Source: Triglochin maritima (Eukaryota > Streptophyta > Magnoliopsida > Alismatales > Juncaginaceae). Taken from it: DNA of 64,000 nucleotides. Location: positions 30,502,326 to 30,566,325 of the forward strand of contig OY821791.1 of assembly GCA_963682175.1 (NCBI GenBank). Reading direction: 5' to 3'. This document shows, in pieces, positions 1 through 11,944 of this stretch. Every line of letters starts with the position of its first letter. The first letter of the stretch is position 1. The position numbers and the translations under genes were made by a program. The notes beneath the pieces were generated by a model that saw only the letters and a list, made by a program, of their open reading frames with translations, was not told the DNA's origin and did no database searches.

Positions 1-1198
1 TACTTCACTTGCACGTTGATAATCATTATGCACAATTAATCCATCGTCAAGAACTGCATTACATCCTCTTTGACAATGTATAAAGCCGGAGGAAACCCTT
101 TAACCTCCACCAAATCTGAGGTAGTTAATGATTGTGATTCCGTACCTACCACACAATGATATAACATTTTACAAAAACTTGGTAGCAAATTAATGTTGAA
201 CGGAAGTTGGTTGTTTGACCCTTTGCTATGGGGACTTGAAACCTTAGAAACACATAAACAAACGTAAAAAATACAATTATTAACAAAATTGAATTTTTTT
301 GGTTTTCAAAATTAAAGTATACCTCCTGTATGTCATCTACTAAATGACTAGAACACCTCACAAACCCACCGATAGCATTGCCAAGGGTAACAACCTCTTC
401 TTACAGAATTGGCACTAGAGCTAAAGAGTCTAAGGAGGTCCCTACTACAACCTTCACATTTCCCTCTTATACCTCTTTGAAGTGGTGGCTGGAGATGTTA
501 GAAATTTTTGCCATGTCCCACCAATCTTTGATAAGGGTCTTTGACAAATAAAGCACATCTAGATCCATCCTCAAACTTTCGAGGGCTGCCTATGAGGGCC
601 AATTCTCGAGAATGAGCCGTGAAATCAGATTTTCAGTCGGGATTGACCACTGGCTGCGCCGGAGGAGTGGTCACTGGGGAAGAAGCAGTCCTACAATGGG
701 TAGGAGAAGTAGGCAAATCGAGATCCAATCTCTCCATAACAAGTTGTAATTTAGTTTGCAAATCTGTAATTTCTTGCTCGTATTTGGTATGAACTATCAA
801 CGAACTAGACCATTGAGTCATTCCATAATGTTGTCGCAGTCCAACCCTACTCCCTACTCCCTACCCCGTACACGACCGGGATGTTCGTCATTTCCCAAGG
901 CCTTGCGTAGAATGTCATTCAGGCCATTAGAAGCTAATTCGCCTTGGGATTCTCTCACTTCAGAGAGTTCTAAGTTTAAAGATAAATGTTACCAACAATT
1001 GAAAATATAAAATTACTGAATGTGAATTAATAGCATATACAAGTGATACAACTTACTTTTTTCGAGTTGATCGCTTGCGACACATTTCTGATGTACTTCC
1101 CTTTGGAGTTTACCGTCACTCTCTTCCCAGAATCACAATGAGCTACGAGGGAAGGAGGAGACAAGTTGTTTTCTCCTCACTCATATCAGAGTCAATTG

Positions 1199-2697
1199 TG
1201 TAGGATCGTGTGGGTTATGGGTTCACTAATCACTTTTTAATCTAATCACCTACTTGATTAAGCAATCGATATGCGCAGCGGAAATTAAAAACAAAACAAG
1301 CAAGTGTAGGAAAATGAAAACCACAAGAAGTCGGGTCGATGTTTATATAGGTTCGGCACCCCACCCGGGTCCTAATCCTCTCTTGCAAGCTCCGCTCGGA
1401 TCACCGAGCTCCGCCTACGACTTCACTATCCGCTCCCCGTTCCGGGCCGGGAGAGAACGCCTTTACACCACAAGCAACACGAACAACCCTCGCTTGCTTG
1501 AAATCTTCCTCTCACAATCCGAGAGGGACACTTCGGGCTTTCACCGAAGTCCTTGCTTCCTTTTACAACAATTGAGAACTTGAGTGGAACAACACTCTCT
1601 AAACTTTGAGCACACTTGAGTAGGATGAAGAAATGATCACTAAGTGTGGAAGGTTTGTAGCTTTGAGTGTTTTGGATTCTCTCTAAAGTTTGGGACAAGT
1701 TTGTAGTGGGAGAGTTGTGTTAAAATGTGTTTTACAACTCCTTATATAGGCATTAGAGAGAATAGAGCCGTTGGGATTGATTGGGTATGAGTTGAAGTGT
1801 GATTACACAAAACAGAAAGTTCAGAACCCAATTCTGGCTGAATTCGGTCGACCGGATCGGGACAATCGGTCGACCGTTAGGCAGTTTTACACTCAGTTTG
1901 GTCGACCGGTTAAGCAACGGTCGACCGCCCAACGTTACGACTTAAGAAAACTTAAGTCATCGGTCGAACACACTAAGAGGGTTCGGTCGACCGATTTCGT
2001 CCAGGCACTTTGGGGTTGACAACAAATATGTGAACGGTCGACCGAAACAGGTTTTTCCGGTCGACCGATTTTGGACAGGAGATTCTGGTTTGTCTGGACA
2101 CGCTCATTCGGTCGACCGATCTTGGTCCTCGGTCGACCGAGACATAAAATGTATAAGGGGTATATTTTGATTAATACGAATACGACCGTTGGGTATATAC
2201 GACAAAATAACGGTCGGGAAAATAAGGTTCGAACGGTCGACCGTATGGAAAGGTTCGGTCGACCGGAAACAGACAAGGAAACACAATAAGAAAGCTTGAT
2301 CATCCGGTCGACCGAACGGCCTGTTGCGGTCGACCGAATGTGGGCAGACAGTTAAGTTTAGTGTTTTCCGGTCTAGGTTTGGGTGATCTATTGAAGTCCA
2401 AATTAAGTGAAATTTCGTGTGTGACTTCTATGAGGAACCTAGTGTGTGATTAAGTTGATTTTAGCTCAAGTATGCTCAATTACACTTTGTTCCTAAGACT
2501 CAAAAGAAATCAAGATTACATGTCTTCGATTTAGCTTTAATTACATGTCTTGACTTCATTTCCATCTTTCTTGAGTCTTGATCACCTGTAGAGGTTAGCA
2601 CAATACAATATATATGCAATGCATAGTGTGTGCTACTATAATTAAGATTCGGTTGATTAAATCATCAAAACATAAGATTAAGGCCAAAAAGCCAACA
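1199..2697 (-). repeat. 3' LTR of gag-only retrotransposon
   Basis: This is a 1499-bp terminal repeat. It corresponds base for base, without indels, to 5024-6522 except for about six substitutions. Read on the minus strand it starts TGTTGGC at 2697 and ends CCTACA at 1199. It contains 13 copies of GGTCGACC between 1845 and 2336. A TATA-like TATATAA lies at 1748-1742 about 100 bp past the array in the direction of transcription. Confidence 0.93.
1845..2336. repeat. Array of 13 GGTCGACC palindromes (3' LTR copy)
   Basis: Thirteen exact GGTCGACC words occur in 492 bp, most extended to CGGTCGACCG, with irregular spacing of roughly 15 to 100 bp. Half-sites such as CGGTCGAAC and CGGTCGGG are interspersed. 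The spacer sequences are not repeated, so this is a dispersed word array and not a tandem repeat. Confidence 0.95.
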
Positions 2698-2711
2698 ATC
2701 TCCCCCTTTTT
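2698..2711 (-). other. Polypurine tract (plus-strand primer) of gag-only element
   Basis: On the minus strand this reads AAAAAGGGGGAGAT and directly abuts the 3' LTR. It is the standard second-strand primer of copia-type elements. Confidence 0.88.
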
Positions 2712-3319
2712 GATGATGGCAACCGATATCTTAATACTTGAAAATTGTATATGTAAACTATGCATATTGATGCTCCCCCTATGGATGTGCATAGTTTTTT
2801 TTCCATTTTTATCAAGTTTTTCAAGTAACCCCCTTAATTTTCTCTCCTCCTTTGTCATCCATCAAAAACAACAATTAATTAAGACTTTAAGCATAGAGTT
2901 TGGATGTCTTGTAATGAAGTAGCTCCCCCTAAATTTAGCACTTCATTACTCTAATAAAAGATATAACAATTAAGCTCCCCCTAACAATAAGGCTAAATGG
3001 AAACAATGAGTATGATGAAAGTTAAGTTCATTTAAGTTTCAACTTAAGCCTTATTCTAACATCCATTTAAAATTTGATATTTAAAATCAATGGATGTGGT
3101 AAATGATTTGCAATGAATGGGGTTAATGATTTTCAATGAATTGAACTATATGATATGTCAATTAAGCATATGAAGCTAGATTAGAGCTAATTTAACATGA
3201 ATTGTATAGATAAGAATTTATACCAATGTTGAATTCGAATTTAGCTCCAATCTCATTTGGTGATGCAACCGGATTTGAATTTGACTCTTGAGCTCACCCG
3301 GTCACCACCAATCTCCTCC

Positions 3320-4969
3320 TCAAGCTCCTACAAGAGTAGATTTGGGTACCCAAACAACTTTGGGTCCTTGAACATTAGCTTTTGGGATCCAAACCATTTT
3401 GGTTTTGGGTGCCCACACACTTGAGGAACTATGGTTAATGAACATATGCTTACCATTTAGAGTAGTGTGAGATACATGGTTTTTCAATTTAAAATTGTAA
3501 CCTAAACCATGTTTTTGTAAAGATTGCCTTTGACTACCTAATAGCATGTTAAGCATATGAGTTCCATTAGTGAATCTTTCTAAATCTTTTCTTAATTGCA
3601 AGTTAGAAGCTTGAAGATTTAGTTGATCACAATCTATAGGTGTTGCTCTTAATTTTTCAAGATTTGATGCATTCTTTTCAAATTTAGCAATCACCTCATT
3701 CTTCTCATTTATGCATGTATCAATTTGGCTTTGGAGATCTTTGATTAACTTTCTAGCATTCTTGTTTTTATCACATATGATCTCATATTGTTTAACTAAA
3801 TCATGGAATGCATTTTGAAGTTCATCATAAGAATAAGTTTCTTCTTTAGAACATGAACTATCACTAGCATATGATTTAGATGAGCAAGAATGTGATCTAC
3901 TAGAGTAAGAGTTAGAGGATACCTCACTTCCTTCATCTTGAATTGCCATGTAGCACATATGTGCATATTCCTTTGTTGATGAAGGTGTGGTTGATTTGGA
4001 TGACGATGAAGACGATGAATCGTCCCAAGTAGCCTTGTGAGCTTCCAACCTCTTCTCTTTTCTCTTACTTTTCTCCTTTTCTTTTCTCCTCTCCCTTCTC
4101 TCCTTTTTCTTCTCCCCTTCTCTCCTCTCATTTTCACTCTCCTCCCTCTCTTTTTCTTTTTCTCTTTTCTCACTTCTTCTACCTCTTCTTTCATTCTTTT
4201 CTCCCTTATCTCTCTTGAGGTATTTGAAGAAGTCTTTGGCTAAGACCTCAATGTCCTCTTCTTCCACTCTCCTTGGCTCATCAAGGTTTGCATGTAATGC
4301 CAAGGTGGATATCTTCTTGGTGGCTTCCTTCTCCTTCCGATGATTGATTTGAAGTTCATAAGCCATCAAGTTTCCAATTAATTCCTCCATTTTGAGTTGG
4401 GAAAGATCGTGTGCTTCTTCAATTGCAACCACTTTATCTTCCCAATCGTGGCTTAACGACCGGAGGAATTTCCTTGTCATCTCTCCTTCATTTAATCTTC
4501 TTCCAAGAACCAAAAGAGAGTTAGTGATATCGGTGAAGCGAGTGTTCATTTCGCTTATGTTCTCACCGATATGCATAGAAAAAATCTCATATTTATGCAT
4601 GAGGAGACTAATGCGGGTTTCCTTAGTTTTGCTATCCCCCTCATGATGCATTTGCAATCTATGCCATATTTCATATGCACTAATACAACCCCTAATTCTA
4701 TTGTATTCACCCTCATTTAGCCCACAATATAGAATGTTCATTATCTTTGAGTTCATCTCAATTTCTTTGATTTTGGGCCTAGTGAGTGAATCTAATTCAT
4801 CTTCATTGGGTGGTGTGTATGGATTTTGGAGAAACATCCAATACTTAAGGTCATTTGATATTAAAAAGATTTTCATCCTATTTTTCCAATAATCATAGTT
4901 TGACCCATTAAGCAATGGAGGTCTAGTGGTGCATAATCCTTCTATGTGATTAGATGATGTAGAAGCCAT
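3320..4969 (-). CDS. gag: Copia-type Gag protein (DUF4219/UBN2) of a gag-only retrotransposon
   Basis: This is an intact frame of about 549 residues if translation starts at MASTSSN (ATG at 4969). An in-frame ATG 13 codons upstream, close to the primer-binding site, is less likely. The N-terminus has the DUF4219-like GSNYDYWKNRMKIFL, then a UBN2/gag_2 region to about residue 200 with SLSHDWEDKVVAIEEA. A strongly charged Lys/Glu/Arg tract (about 255-315), a serine run and a coiled coil (about 395-470) follow. The C-terminus carries three WxPK words (VWAPK, VWIPK, VWVPK) that in full copia polyproteins lie just before protease. No CCHC zinc knuckle is visible; the basic tract occupies its place and may replace it in RNA binding (inference). 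The frame closes at a stop with no pol after it. The open frame in a 0.4%-diverged element suggests recent function. Confidence 0.9.
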   Translation of the reverse strand: MASTSSNHIEGLCTTRPPLLNGSNYDYWKNRMKIFLISNDLKYWMFLQNPYTPPNEDELDSLTRPKIKEIEMNSKIMNILYCGLNEGEYNRIRGCISAYEIWHRLQMHHEGDSKTKETRISLLMHKYEIFSMHIGENISEMNTRFTDITNSLLVLGRRLNEGEMTRKFLRSLSHDWEDKVVAIEEAHDLSQLKMEELIGNLMAYELQINHRKEKEATKKISTLALHANLDEPRRVEEEDIEVLAKDFFKYLKRDKGEKNERRGRRSEKREKEKEREESENERREGEKKKERRERRKEKEKSKRKEKRLEAHKATWDDSSSSSSSKSTTPSSTKEYAHMCYMAIQDEGSEVSSNSYSSRSHSCSSKSYASDSSCSKEETYSYDELQNAFHDLVKQYEIICDKNKNARKLIKDLQSQIDTCINEKNEVIAKFEKNASNLEKLRATPIDCDQLNLQASNLQLRKDLERFTNGTHMLNMLLGSQRQSLQKHGLGYNFKLKNHVSHTTLNGKHMFINHSSSSVWAPKTKMVWIPKANVQGPKVVWVPKSTLVGA

Positions 4970-5009
4970 GCTAAATAATACGATTAAGTATGAGAATTTA
5001 GCTAACAAT

Positions 5010-5021
5010 GCTCTGATACCA
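5010..5021 (-). other. Primer-binding site of gag-only element (initiator tRNA-Met type)
   Basis: The minus strand reads TGGTATCAGAGC two bases inside the 5' LTR. This is the usual plant copia site complementary to the 3' end of initiator tRNA-Met. Confidence 0.9.
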
Positions 5022-5566
5022 AATGTAGGATCGTGTGGGTTATGGGTTCACTAATCACTTTTTAATCTAATCACCTACTTGATTAAGCAATCGATATGCG
5101 CAGCGGAAATTAAAAACAAAACAAGCAAGTGTAGGAAAATGCAAACCACAAGAAGTCGGGTCGATGTTTATAGAGGTTCGGCACCCCACCCGGGTCCTAA
5201 TCCTCTCTTGCAAGCTCCGCTCGGATCACCGAGCTCCGCCTACGACTTCACTATCCGCTCCCCGTTCCGGGCCGGGAGAGAACGCCTTTACACCACAAGC
5301 AACACGAACAACCCTCGCTTGCTTGAAATCTTCCTCTCACAATCCGAGAGGGACACTTCGGGCTTTCACCGAAGTCCTTGCTTCCTTTTACAACAATTGA
5401 GAACTTGAGTGGAACAACACTCTCTAAACTTTGAGCACACTTGAGTAGGATGAAGAAATGATCACTAAGTGTGGAAGGTTTGTAGCTTTGAGTGTTTTGG
5501 ATTCTCTCTAAAGTTTGGGACAAGTTTGTAGTGGGAGAGTTGTGTTAAAATGTGTTTTACAACTCC

Positions 5567-5573
5567 TTATATA
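5567..5573 (-). promoter_or_regulatory. Putative TATA box of the gag-only element
   Basis: The minus strand reads CCTATATAAGG, a good plant TATA context. It lies about 95 bp downstream (in the direction of transcription) of the palindrome array at 5670-6161. Transcription is therefore predicted to start near 5540, giving a leader of roughly 520 nt to the LTR end. No expression evidence is available. Confidence 0.6.
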
Positions 5574-5669
5574 GGCATTAGAGAGAATAGAGCCGTTGGG
5601 ATTGATTGGGTATGAGTTGAAGTGTGATTACACAAAACAGAAAGTTCAGAACCCAATTCTGGCTGAATT

Positions 5670-6161
5670 CGGTCGACCGGATCGGGACAATCGGTCGACC
5701 GTTAGGCAGTTTTACACTCAGTTTGGTCGACCGGTTAAGCAACGGTCGACCGCCCAACGTTACGACTTAAGAAAACTTAAGTCATCGGTCGAACACACTA
5801 AGAGGGTTCGGTCGACCGATTTCGTCCAGGCACTTTGGGGTTGACAACAAATATGTGAACGGTCGACCGAAACAGGTTTTTCCGGTCGACCGATTTTGGA
5901 CAGGAGATTCTGGTTTGTCTGGACACGCTCATTCGGTCGACCGATCTTGGTCCTCGGTCGACCGAGACATAAAATGTATAAGGGATATATTTTGATTAAT
6001 ACGAATACGACCGTTGGGTATATACGACAAAATAACGGTCGGGAAAATAAGGTTCGAACGGTCGACCGTATGGAAAGGTTCGGTCGACCGGAAACAGACA
6101 GGGAAACACAATAAGAAAGCTTGATCATCCGGTCGACCGAACGACCTGTTGCGGTCGACCG
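5670..6161. repeat. Array of 13 GGTCGACC palindromes (5' LTR copy, upstream of TATA)
   Basis: All 13 words of the 3' LTR copy are retained. The two LTR copies differ within this interval only in spacers. The position just upstream of the TATA-like box suggests a U3 enhancer-like role (inference). Confidence 0.95.
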
Positions 6162-7429
6162 AATGTGGGCAGACAGTTAAGTTTAGTGTTTTCCGGTCTA
6201 GGTTTGGGTGATCTATTGAAGTCCAAATTAAGTGAAATTTCGTGTGTGACTTCTATGAGGAACCTAGTGTGTGATTAAGTTGATTTTAGCTCAAGTATGC
6301 TCAATTACACTTTGTTCCTAAGACTCAAAAGAAATCAAGATTACATGTCTTCGATTTAGCTTTAATTACATGTCTTGACTTCATTTCCATCTTTCTTGAG
6401 TCTTGATCACCTGTAGAGGTTAGCACAATACAATATATATGCAATGCATAGTGTGTGCTACTCTAATTAAGATTCGGTTGATTAAATCATCAAAACATAA
6501 GATTAAGGCCAAAAAGCCAACAAATTGCCTCTTTTTTCTTCATGGTAATTTTTCAGCCATTATTTGTGCTTCTAACTTTGCATACCCGCTCGAGACATGA
6601 GATGTGTATGCTTGATAGAAAATCTAATCTTTTGGTTTTTGGCTCAGAGGGCCTAAAACCAATTTTATCTTATAATTTAAAGTAGTAACTTAATAAATTC
6701 ATATTCTAAATTAAACTCTGTTACCTCCAACTCCGGCTATCTCTTGTTTTTCTGAATTGCTCTCATTTATTCAGAGTGATAAAGTTATAAATATCACATG
6801 GATTTCTGTCTTGGTAGTCTCTGAATATGCACTTGTTGGTTAAATTTGTTTTGAAGTCCCTCCAATGGACTGACATGTATGTCATCCACTTTCTCTTCAA
6901 CTTGTTAGTGGATTGGAACTCAAAAGTTGCCTATAACACGTTAACATTTTAAATTTCTATATCTCAAAAAGTTCGACTAAAACTAAAGAATATTATAATG
7001 GACTCATTACATTCACGTCATCCAAGATTGTGCATTTCAGCTTCTCATCAATTTCAGCCCAACTCGACAAACAAATGTCAACTTTCGCCCTCGCTAGGCT
7101 CCCCAGATAACTTTTTGAGTTATCAGACAGCATGCCTATCGGCTCAAGATGGTCATCAAACTGGATTGGAACTCTACCATCTCTGTCTTCTTACCACGAA
7201 GTCATTCATGAGGCAATGACCTTGTGTACTATAAATCTTTGAGACCTCGGACTCCGATGGAGTGAGTTTCTTTTTCGGAGCCATAATACTATTAAAGGTA
7301 AAATCAAGACAATAAAAAGTAAAATCAAGACATCCATTGGTATTACAAGATATTTTTTAGCTTTACAATTTATTTTTTCTTAACAAATTTTCAATTCATA
7401 TACCTTCATAATGGTCATCGCTAAACATA

Positions 7430-10251
7430 GAAGATTTGTTTTGCTTGGGAAGCCAGAAGAAAAGGTTCTCCTTTTTATCATTCTTTTGAAAAATCAATTA
7501 AAGTGAACCCCAAGTCATCCACTCAAACTCCACTTTTATTATCAGTCCACCTGCATCTAAATACAAGTAATTTGAATTTAACAAAGTCTAGCTCCCATAT
7601 GTCTTCAATTACTCCGTAATAGGACATGTCGGCATATACGTGATTCTTATCTTTAGAACTAGATGCTTGCAAAGACTGCTATTAAAGTGACCCTACTGTT
7701 CTTAATTGCATTTTTGGAATCTTCACAAACTGTGTAGAATGAATATCCATTGATATCATAGTCATTGTAACATATAATCGTAGAATGCAGACCATAGGCC
7801 AACCACTGTATTGCCTGAGAAACATCACGCTTGTAAGCCATATTTTTGAACCAAGAGATTAAATTCTTATTGTGATTATTAATTACTTGTTGATCACTCC
7901 ATAAAGGATTTTTTTTCTTTTAGAAGCTCCATGTGTTCATTTAGGTAAGGTGAAACTTCATTAAAATTGCACAACACATAGAAATATGCTATCATTAAGT
8001 ACTCGCCATTTGGATTTACTATTTTCATCTCATGTGTTCCTTTACCATCAGAACATCTATCATGATGATTCTTTAGAATCCCAATACTTTTGATATTTGC
8101 TAGGTATCCAGTGCAAAACTCGATAACCTCCTCAGTTTTGCATCTGACCTTTGACGATTTTTACAATAACCTTTCAACATGCACTTTCATATACGACTAG
8201 AAAGGATACGTCCACCTTAAAAAAACTGGTCCACACAATTTAACATCACTAACCAAATGAATAACTAGATGAATCATTATGTCGAAAAAAGCAGGTGGGA
8301 AGAACATCTCCAAGTAACACAATTTTATTATTGCAGTAATATGGATCTTTTAGTAATATGAATCTCAGTGCTACTGGTAACAACTGCTGCATTAGAATGT
8401 GAAAATCGTGATACTTCATCCTCACAAGTTTCAAATCCTTCATAACAACAAGGCTACTGATATTTGAAGAATAACCTTGTGGAACCCTTATATGGTGCAA
8501 ACACTGACAAAATGTTTTTTTTCCTTTCTACACAATGTATAACTAGCTGGACGTAAGTAGTTCCAGCCTCCTTTCTTCTCGGGTGCTAGCATTGCTCGTA
8601 TACCAAGGTCAACAAGATCAAGTCTAGCATTATCTCCATCTTTTGCCTTACCAAGTATTTCAACAAAGTACCAATAATATTATCATAAATATTTTTCTTT
8701 ACATACATTACATCAATACAATGTCTAACTTCTAAAGTTTTAGAGTAAGGGAAATCAAAAAATATGGATATTTTTTTCCAAGGACTTTTGTCACTTCCTT
8801 GTTTGTACGGGTCCCCAAATTCATATTCAATGTTCATTACACGTTCATACACCTTTTAAACGTTGATTTCAACTGGTGCTTTCTTCAACCGACGATAAGG
8901 ATGGGAGTTTGACAAAAATCTCTGATGACAAAGATAGACTGTCTTAGAACCATTAACCAGTTGCAAGGATCATGTATTTTATTCGCAAATCGTACATGCT
9001 TTATGACCTTTGACAGAATATCCAGACATATTACCATAAGCTGGAAAGTCATTAATCGTGCAAAAAAGCATTACCCATATTACAAATGAGTGTTGACGAT
9101 AAACATCAAAAACGAGTTGTATGTCATGCCACAATCTCTTTAGGTCATCAATTAAGGGTTTTAAATACACATCTATGTCATTTCCTGGTTGCTTCGGACC
9201 AGAAATCATCAAGGACAACATAATATATTTGCATTTCATGCATAACCATGGTGGCAGATTGTTAATTACAAGCCGAACATGCCAAGAACTGTGAATGGTA
9301 CTCAAACTACAAAAAAAAATCATTTCTTCCATACAGAGGCCAAGTAGTACATTCCTGGATTGTTCACCAAACACAGGAAAGTTTTAATCTACTTTTTCCA
9401 TTGAGATAAATTTGCAGGATAATGTAGCAACTGATCATTTGATTTCTCACAATCAGCATGCCATGTCATGTTTTTGGAATCCTCCTTACCCACAAAAAAA
9501 CAATTAAACCTTGGTATTATCGGAAGATACCACAAAACTTTAGTAGGAGGTCCTTTGATTTTCAATTCATCGTCATCTACATTGTGGTTCGATCCACTGC
9601 GTTTCATTTTGTATCGTGAAACATTACACTTGGGATAGGAATGTAAGTTTTCAAACCCACCCCTATACAATATACAATCGTTCGGATATGCATGTATCTT
9701 CCTATATTCCATTCCCATAGGACACAACACTTTCTTAGCGCCATAAGTTTTATCCGGCAGTTCATTATGCACTGGAAGCATCTCTTTCAATAGCTTCAAT
9801 AGTGATGTGAAACTGACATCGGTCCAACCATTTTCGGCTTTTAAATTGTACAACTTCAACCCCCGCTGATAATCTAGTAAATTTGGTGAAACCCTTATAC
9901 AACGACTTCTTGTTGTCACTCAACAAATTACCAAGTAAATTGGGATTTGACGAAAACTTTTCAGCTATATCCTAAACCATTTTCTCTAAGTGATCTTCCA
10001 CACTAACATTGTCCCCCATCATTCTTGGAATAACTAATTGATTCATTTTCTCCGTGACATATCCAGCGTCGGTAACTTGGGTCGAAACCTTTCTCAAACA
10101 AATGATCTTTTATTTTCCAAAAAGTCAGCACAGACATATTATGACACTTACTACATAAAAAATACACCATGTCTCTATCATTCATATTCTTTGAATGGTT
10201 TTTGGCAACCTCTAAGTACATATTCACTCCATTCTCATACTTATCACTCAA
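7430..10251 (-). pseudogene. TNP2-like CACTA transposase, degenerate
   Basis: Homology runs in several frames from 10251 down to about 7430. In order: a transposase-associated domain (FEKGFDPSYRRWICHGE, 10251-10003); TNP2 core pieces (PNDCILYRGGFENL, 9919-9389; ISGPKQPGNDIDVYLKPL and FPAYGNMSGYSVKGHKAC, 9374-8979; LEVRHCIDVMYVKKN, 8852-8586; MKYHDFHILMQQLLPVALR, 8500-8249); and a DUF4216-like C-terminus (DINGYSFYTVCEDSKN, 7841-7659; YYGVIEDIWELDFVKFK, about 7640-7590). TNP2 is the enzyme that cuts CACTA ends. Many frameshifts and stops make it non-functional. The domain order is correct for a minus-strand gene, which supports one decayed copy over scattered fragments. Confidence 0.85.
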
Positions 10252-11944
10252 TCAGTTAGAAAGAATCCATTCTCAATCCAGTTTAATCTAAACATTAAGA
10301 AAAATGATACTTATTATTAAAGACAATAAATAAAATTTCAATTTAAAAGAAGGTGTTTGTAGATAAGAAGATCCGGAGACATGAAGATGAGAAAAGAATG
10401 ACTCAAGAGAGAATAGATGAGTTCCTTAATGTAGCGTGAGAATAAGGAAGATTAGAAACCTAACTAAGCAATCAAGGCCAAATTAAGCCTAAAGTCCACT
10501 ATAGGTCCTTAGCACTAGATGATACCTAACTTCGAGGTCCCACCAATGACCACTTGTCTGTAGGAAATCAAGAACTCGGAGAGTCCTACATCTTACAAAC
10601 AACACACCAAACAAACACTCACCTCACCTTTATTCCAATGCAAGTCCTACTAACTAATGTGTGCTTTCTAACGAATGATGAGTGAAAGAGATTACGTACC
10701 TTACATCACCAATCTACGACAGAAATCCTAAAATAAATAATAAATACGATGAATGGAAAGTCCTATATGATGAATGACTTAGTAAATATTGTCTAATCTT
10801 TTTCTTTATCTTATTAAAGGTCAAGTTGCTTAAGGGGGTCAATGAGTTATTAGAAACAAAACATTTAACTAAACAAAATGAGTTTCTTTTAGCATAAATA
10901 AACATTTAACTAAACAAAACATAATAAACACAAATAAATTCATGAACTCACTAAACTAAAGATATTTAAACATAAATTAATAATGGTAGTGGATGGTCCA
11001 AAAAAATTAGTCTTATGCCATATCTCATACTATCCTAATTTTTAAAAGTGTCCAAGTTATGATTTATTCTCTATACTGTTGTTTTCAAGTTTCTTCTCTT
11101 TTAATTTATGTTCCAAATTATTTGGCGCATGAAGTAATTTTAAAGAGGTTCATGATAGAAATGAGAAGGCTTCAATATTACACAGATCAGTGATGCAAAC
11201 TTGTGGAGTATGTGTAAAGGGTTATTTAAGTTAAACATGACTAAAACAGGGGACTTCAGCAAGGTATACATGATATCATCTTTCATAATCATCTATTATA
11301 TAATATAACATCTATTCCTCTCAGACCCAAGGCAAGGAAGAGTTCAGTAAGACAATAATTAAACCCAGTAAAATTAAGTTGGAAATCGAATCACAAATCA
11401 TTAACAAAGTTTGATCTGTCAAAAGAAAACAGATTCCAGATGAATGAGAAAACACCTGCAAGCATTATATCAAAAGGATGTGCAAACACAAAGTCCAAAT
11501 AGATACTCACAAAAATAGATCAACTAGATGTTGTGGGAAATTAAATCTAAAGAAGTATTTAAAATATCTCAAATCCCAATTCCAAATCCAATTTTACAAC
11601 ATATTTCAACTCCAAATCCAACTCCCAAGTCTCCCCCACTATTTTAAAGCCCTCGAAACCGCAAAACCAACCAACATTGTTAAAAAAACAAAGTCCATGA
11701 AGAAGAAGTGTTACCATAAGAAGAAGTGTCGAGGAGAGAACGATGCTCGTGGCAGTGACAACAGAGAGGGCACGGTTGAGAGTTGAGTTGAAGGAAGATT
11801 GAAGAACGGGAGGAGTGATTGGGACGTCACTGCAGTGTCGGAGGCTCAATCGGGAGAGCAGTTGCGGAGGAGGTTTGGTTTGCGGCTAGGGTTCGGTCGG
11901 GGTTTTGTCTGAAATAAAATGAAAAAAATAACTATTTGATTTCT
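10252..11944. other. Non-coding 5' portion of the CACTA element
   Basis: AT-rich DNA between the TNP2 remnant and the right subterminal repeats. Short open frames (for example 11478-11786 plus) have no recognisable motif. The part near 11640-11900 resembles the corresponding part of the short CACTA element near 18660-19010, which is rich in GGAGAG and GGTTCGGTCG words. Confidence 0.5.

Larger units (their letters stand above)
1199..6522 (-). mobile_element. Gag-only non-autonomous LTR retrotransposon (TR-GAG type, copia-like)
   Basis: Two 1499-bp direct repeats (1199-2697 and 5024-6522) begin TG and end CA. They are flanked by the 5-bp target duplication AATTG at 1194-1198 and 6523-6527. The internal 2326 bp holds a primer-binding site next to the 5' LTR, one gag reading frame and a polypurine tract next to the 3' LTR. 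There is no protease, integrase or reverse transcriptase, so it must be mobilised by proteins of another element. By eye the LTRs differ at about 6 positions in 1499 (about 0.4%), so the insertion is recent. It sits inside the second gene of the CACTA element, which is therefore older. Confidence 0.93.
5024..6522 (-). repeat. 5' LTR of gag-only retrotransposon
   Basis: This 1499-bp repeat is nearly identical to 1199-2697. It is the promoter-bearing copy, since the primer-binding site lies just inside it at 5010-5021. It carries 13 GGTCGACC palindromes at 5670-6161. Confidence 0.93.
1..7284 (-). pseudogene. CACTA second gene (TNPA-like, plant transposase Ptta/En/Spm family), interrupted
   Basis: The reading starts at the ATG at 7284-7282 (MAPKKKLTPSESEVS) and continues with motifs such as HLEPIGMLSDNSK and LSSWAEIDEK. 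These match the family's pattern of a short N-terminal segment followed by a DNA-binding region. After the retrotransposon at 1199-6522 the homology resumes with LVAHCDSGKRVTVNSKG near 1150, ALGNDEHPGRVRGVG near 900, and a coiled-coil C-terminus (EQEITDLQTKLQLVMERL) near 760. Further weak pieces (VVVGTSLDSLALVPIL) lie near 470-400. Proteins of this class are inferred to bind subterminal repeats and to assist TNP2 in excision. Frames shift several times and introns cannot be placed, so exact exon limits are unknown. Family assignment is from motif recognition only. Confidence 0.62.

Noticed and set aside
1254..1583. 109-codon frame found at both 1254 and 5079 as a duplicated gene
   Set aside because: It is LTR sequence duplicated with the retrotransposon, on the strand opposite to its transcription, with no motif.
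1771..2303. Open frames on both strands with repeated GRP, VDR and RST words
   Set aside because: They arise because GGTCGACC reads through in every frame on both strands. The same happens at 46800-47570 and 56370-57160.
1845..6161. GTCGAC (SalI site) clusters as cloning or adapter artefact
   Set aside because: Words lie inside LTRs with proper target duplications and vary in spacing and decay; not at sequence junctions.
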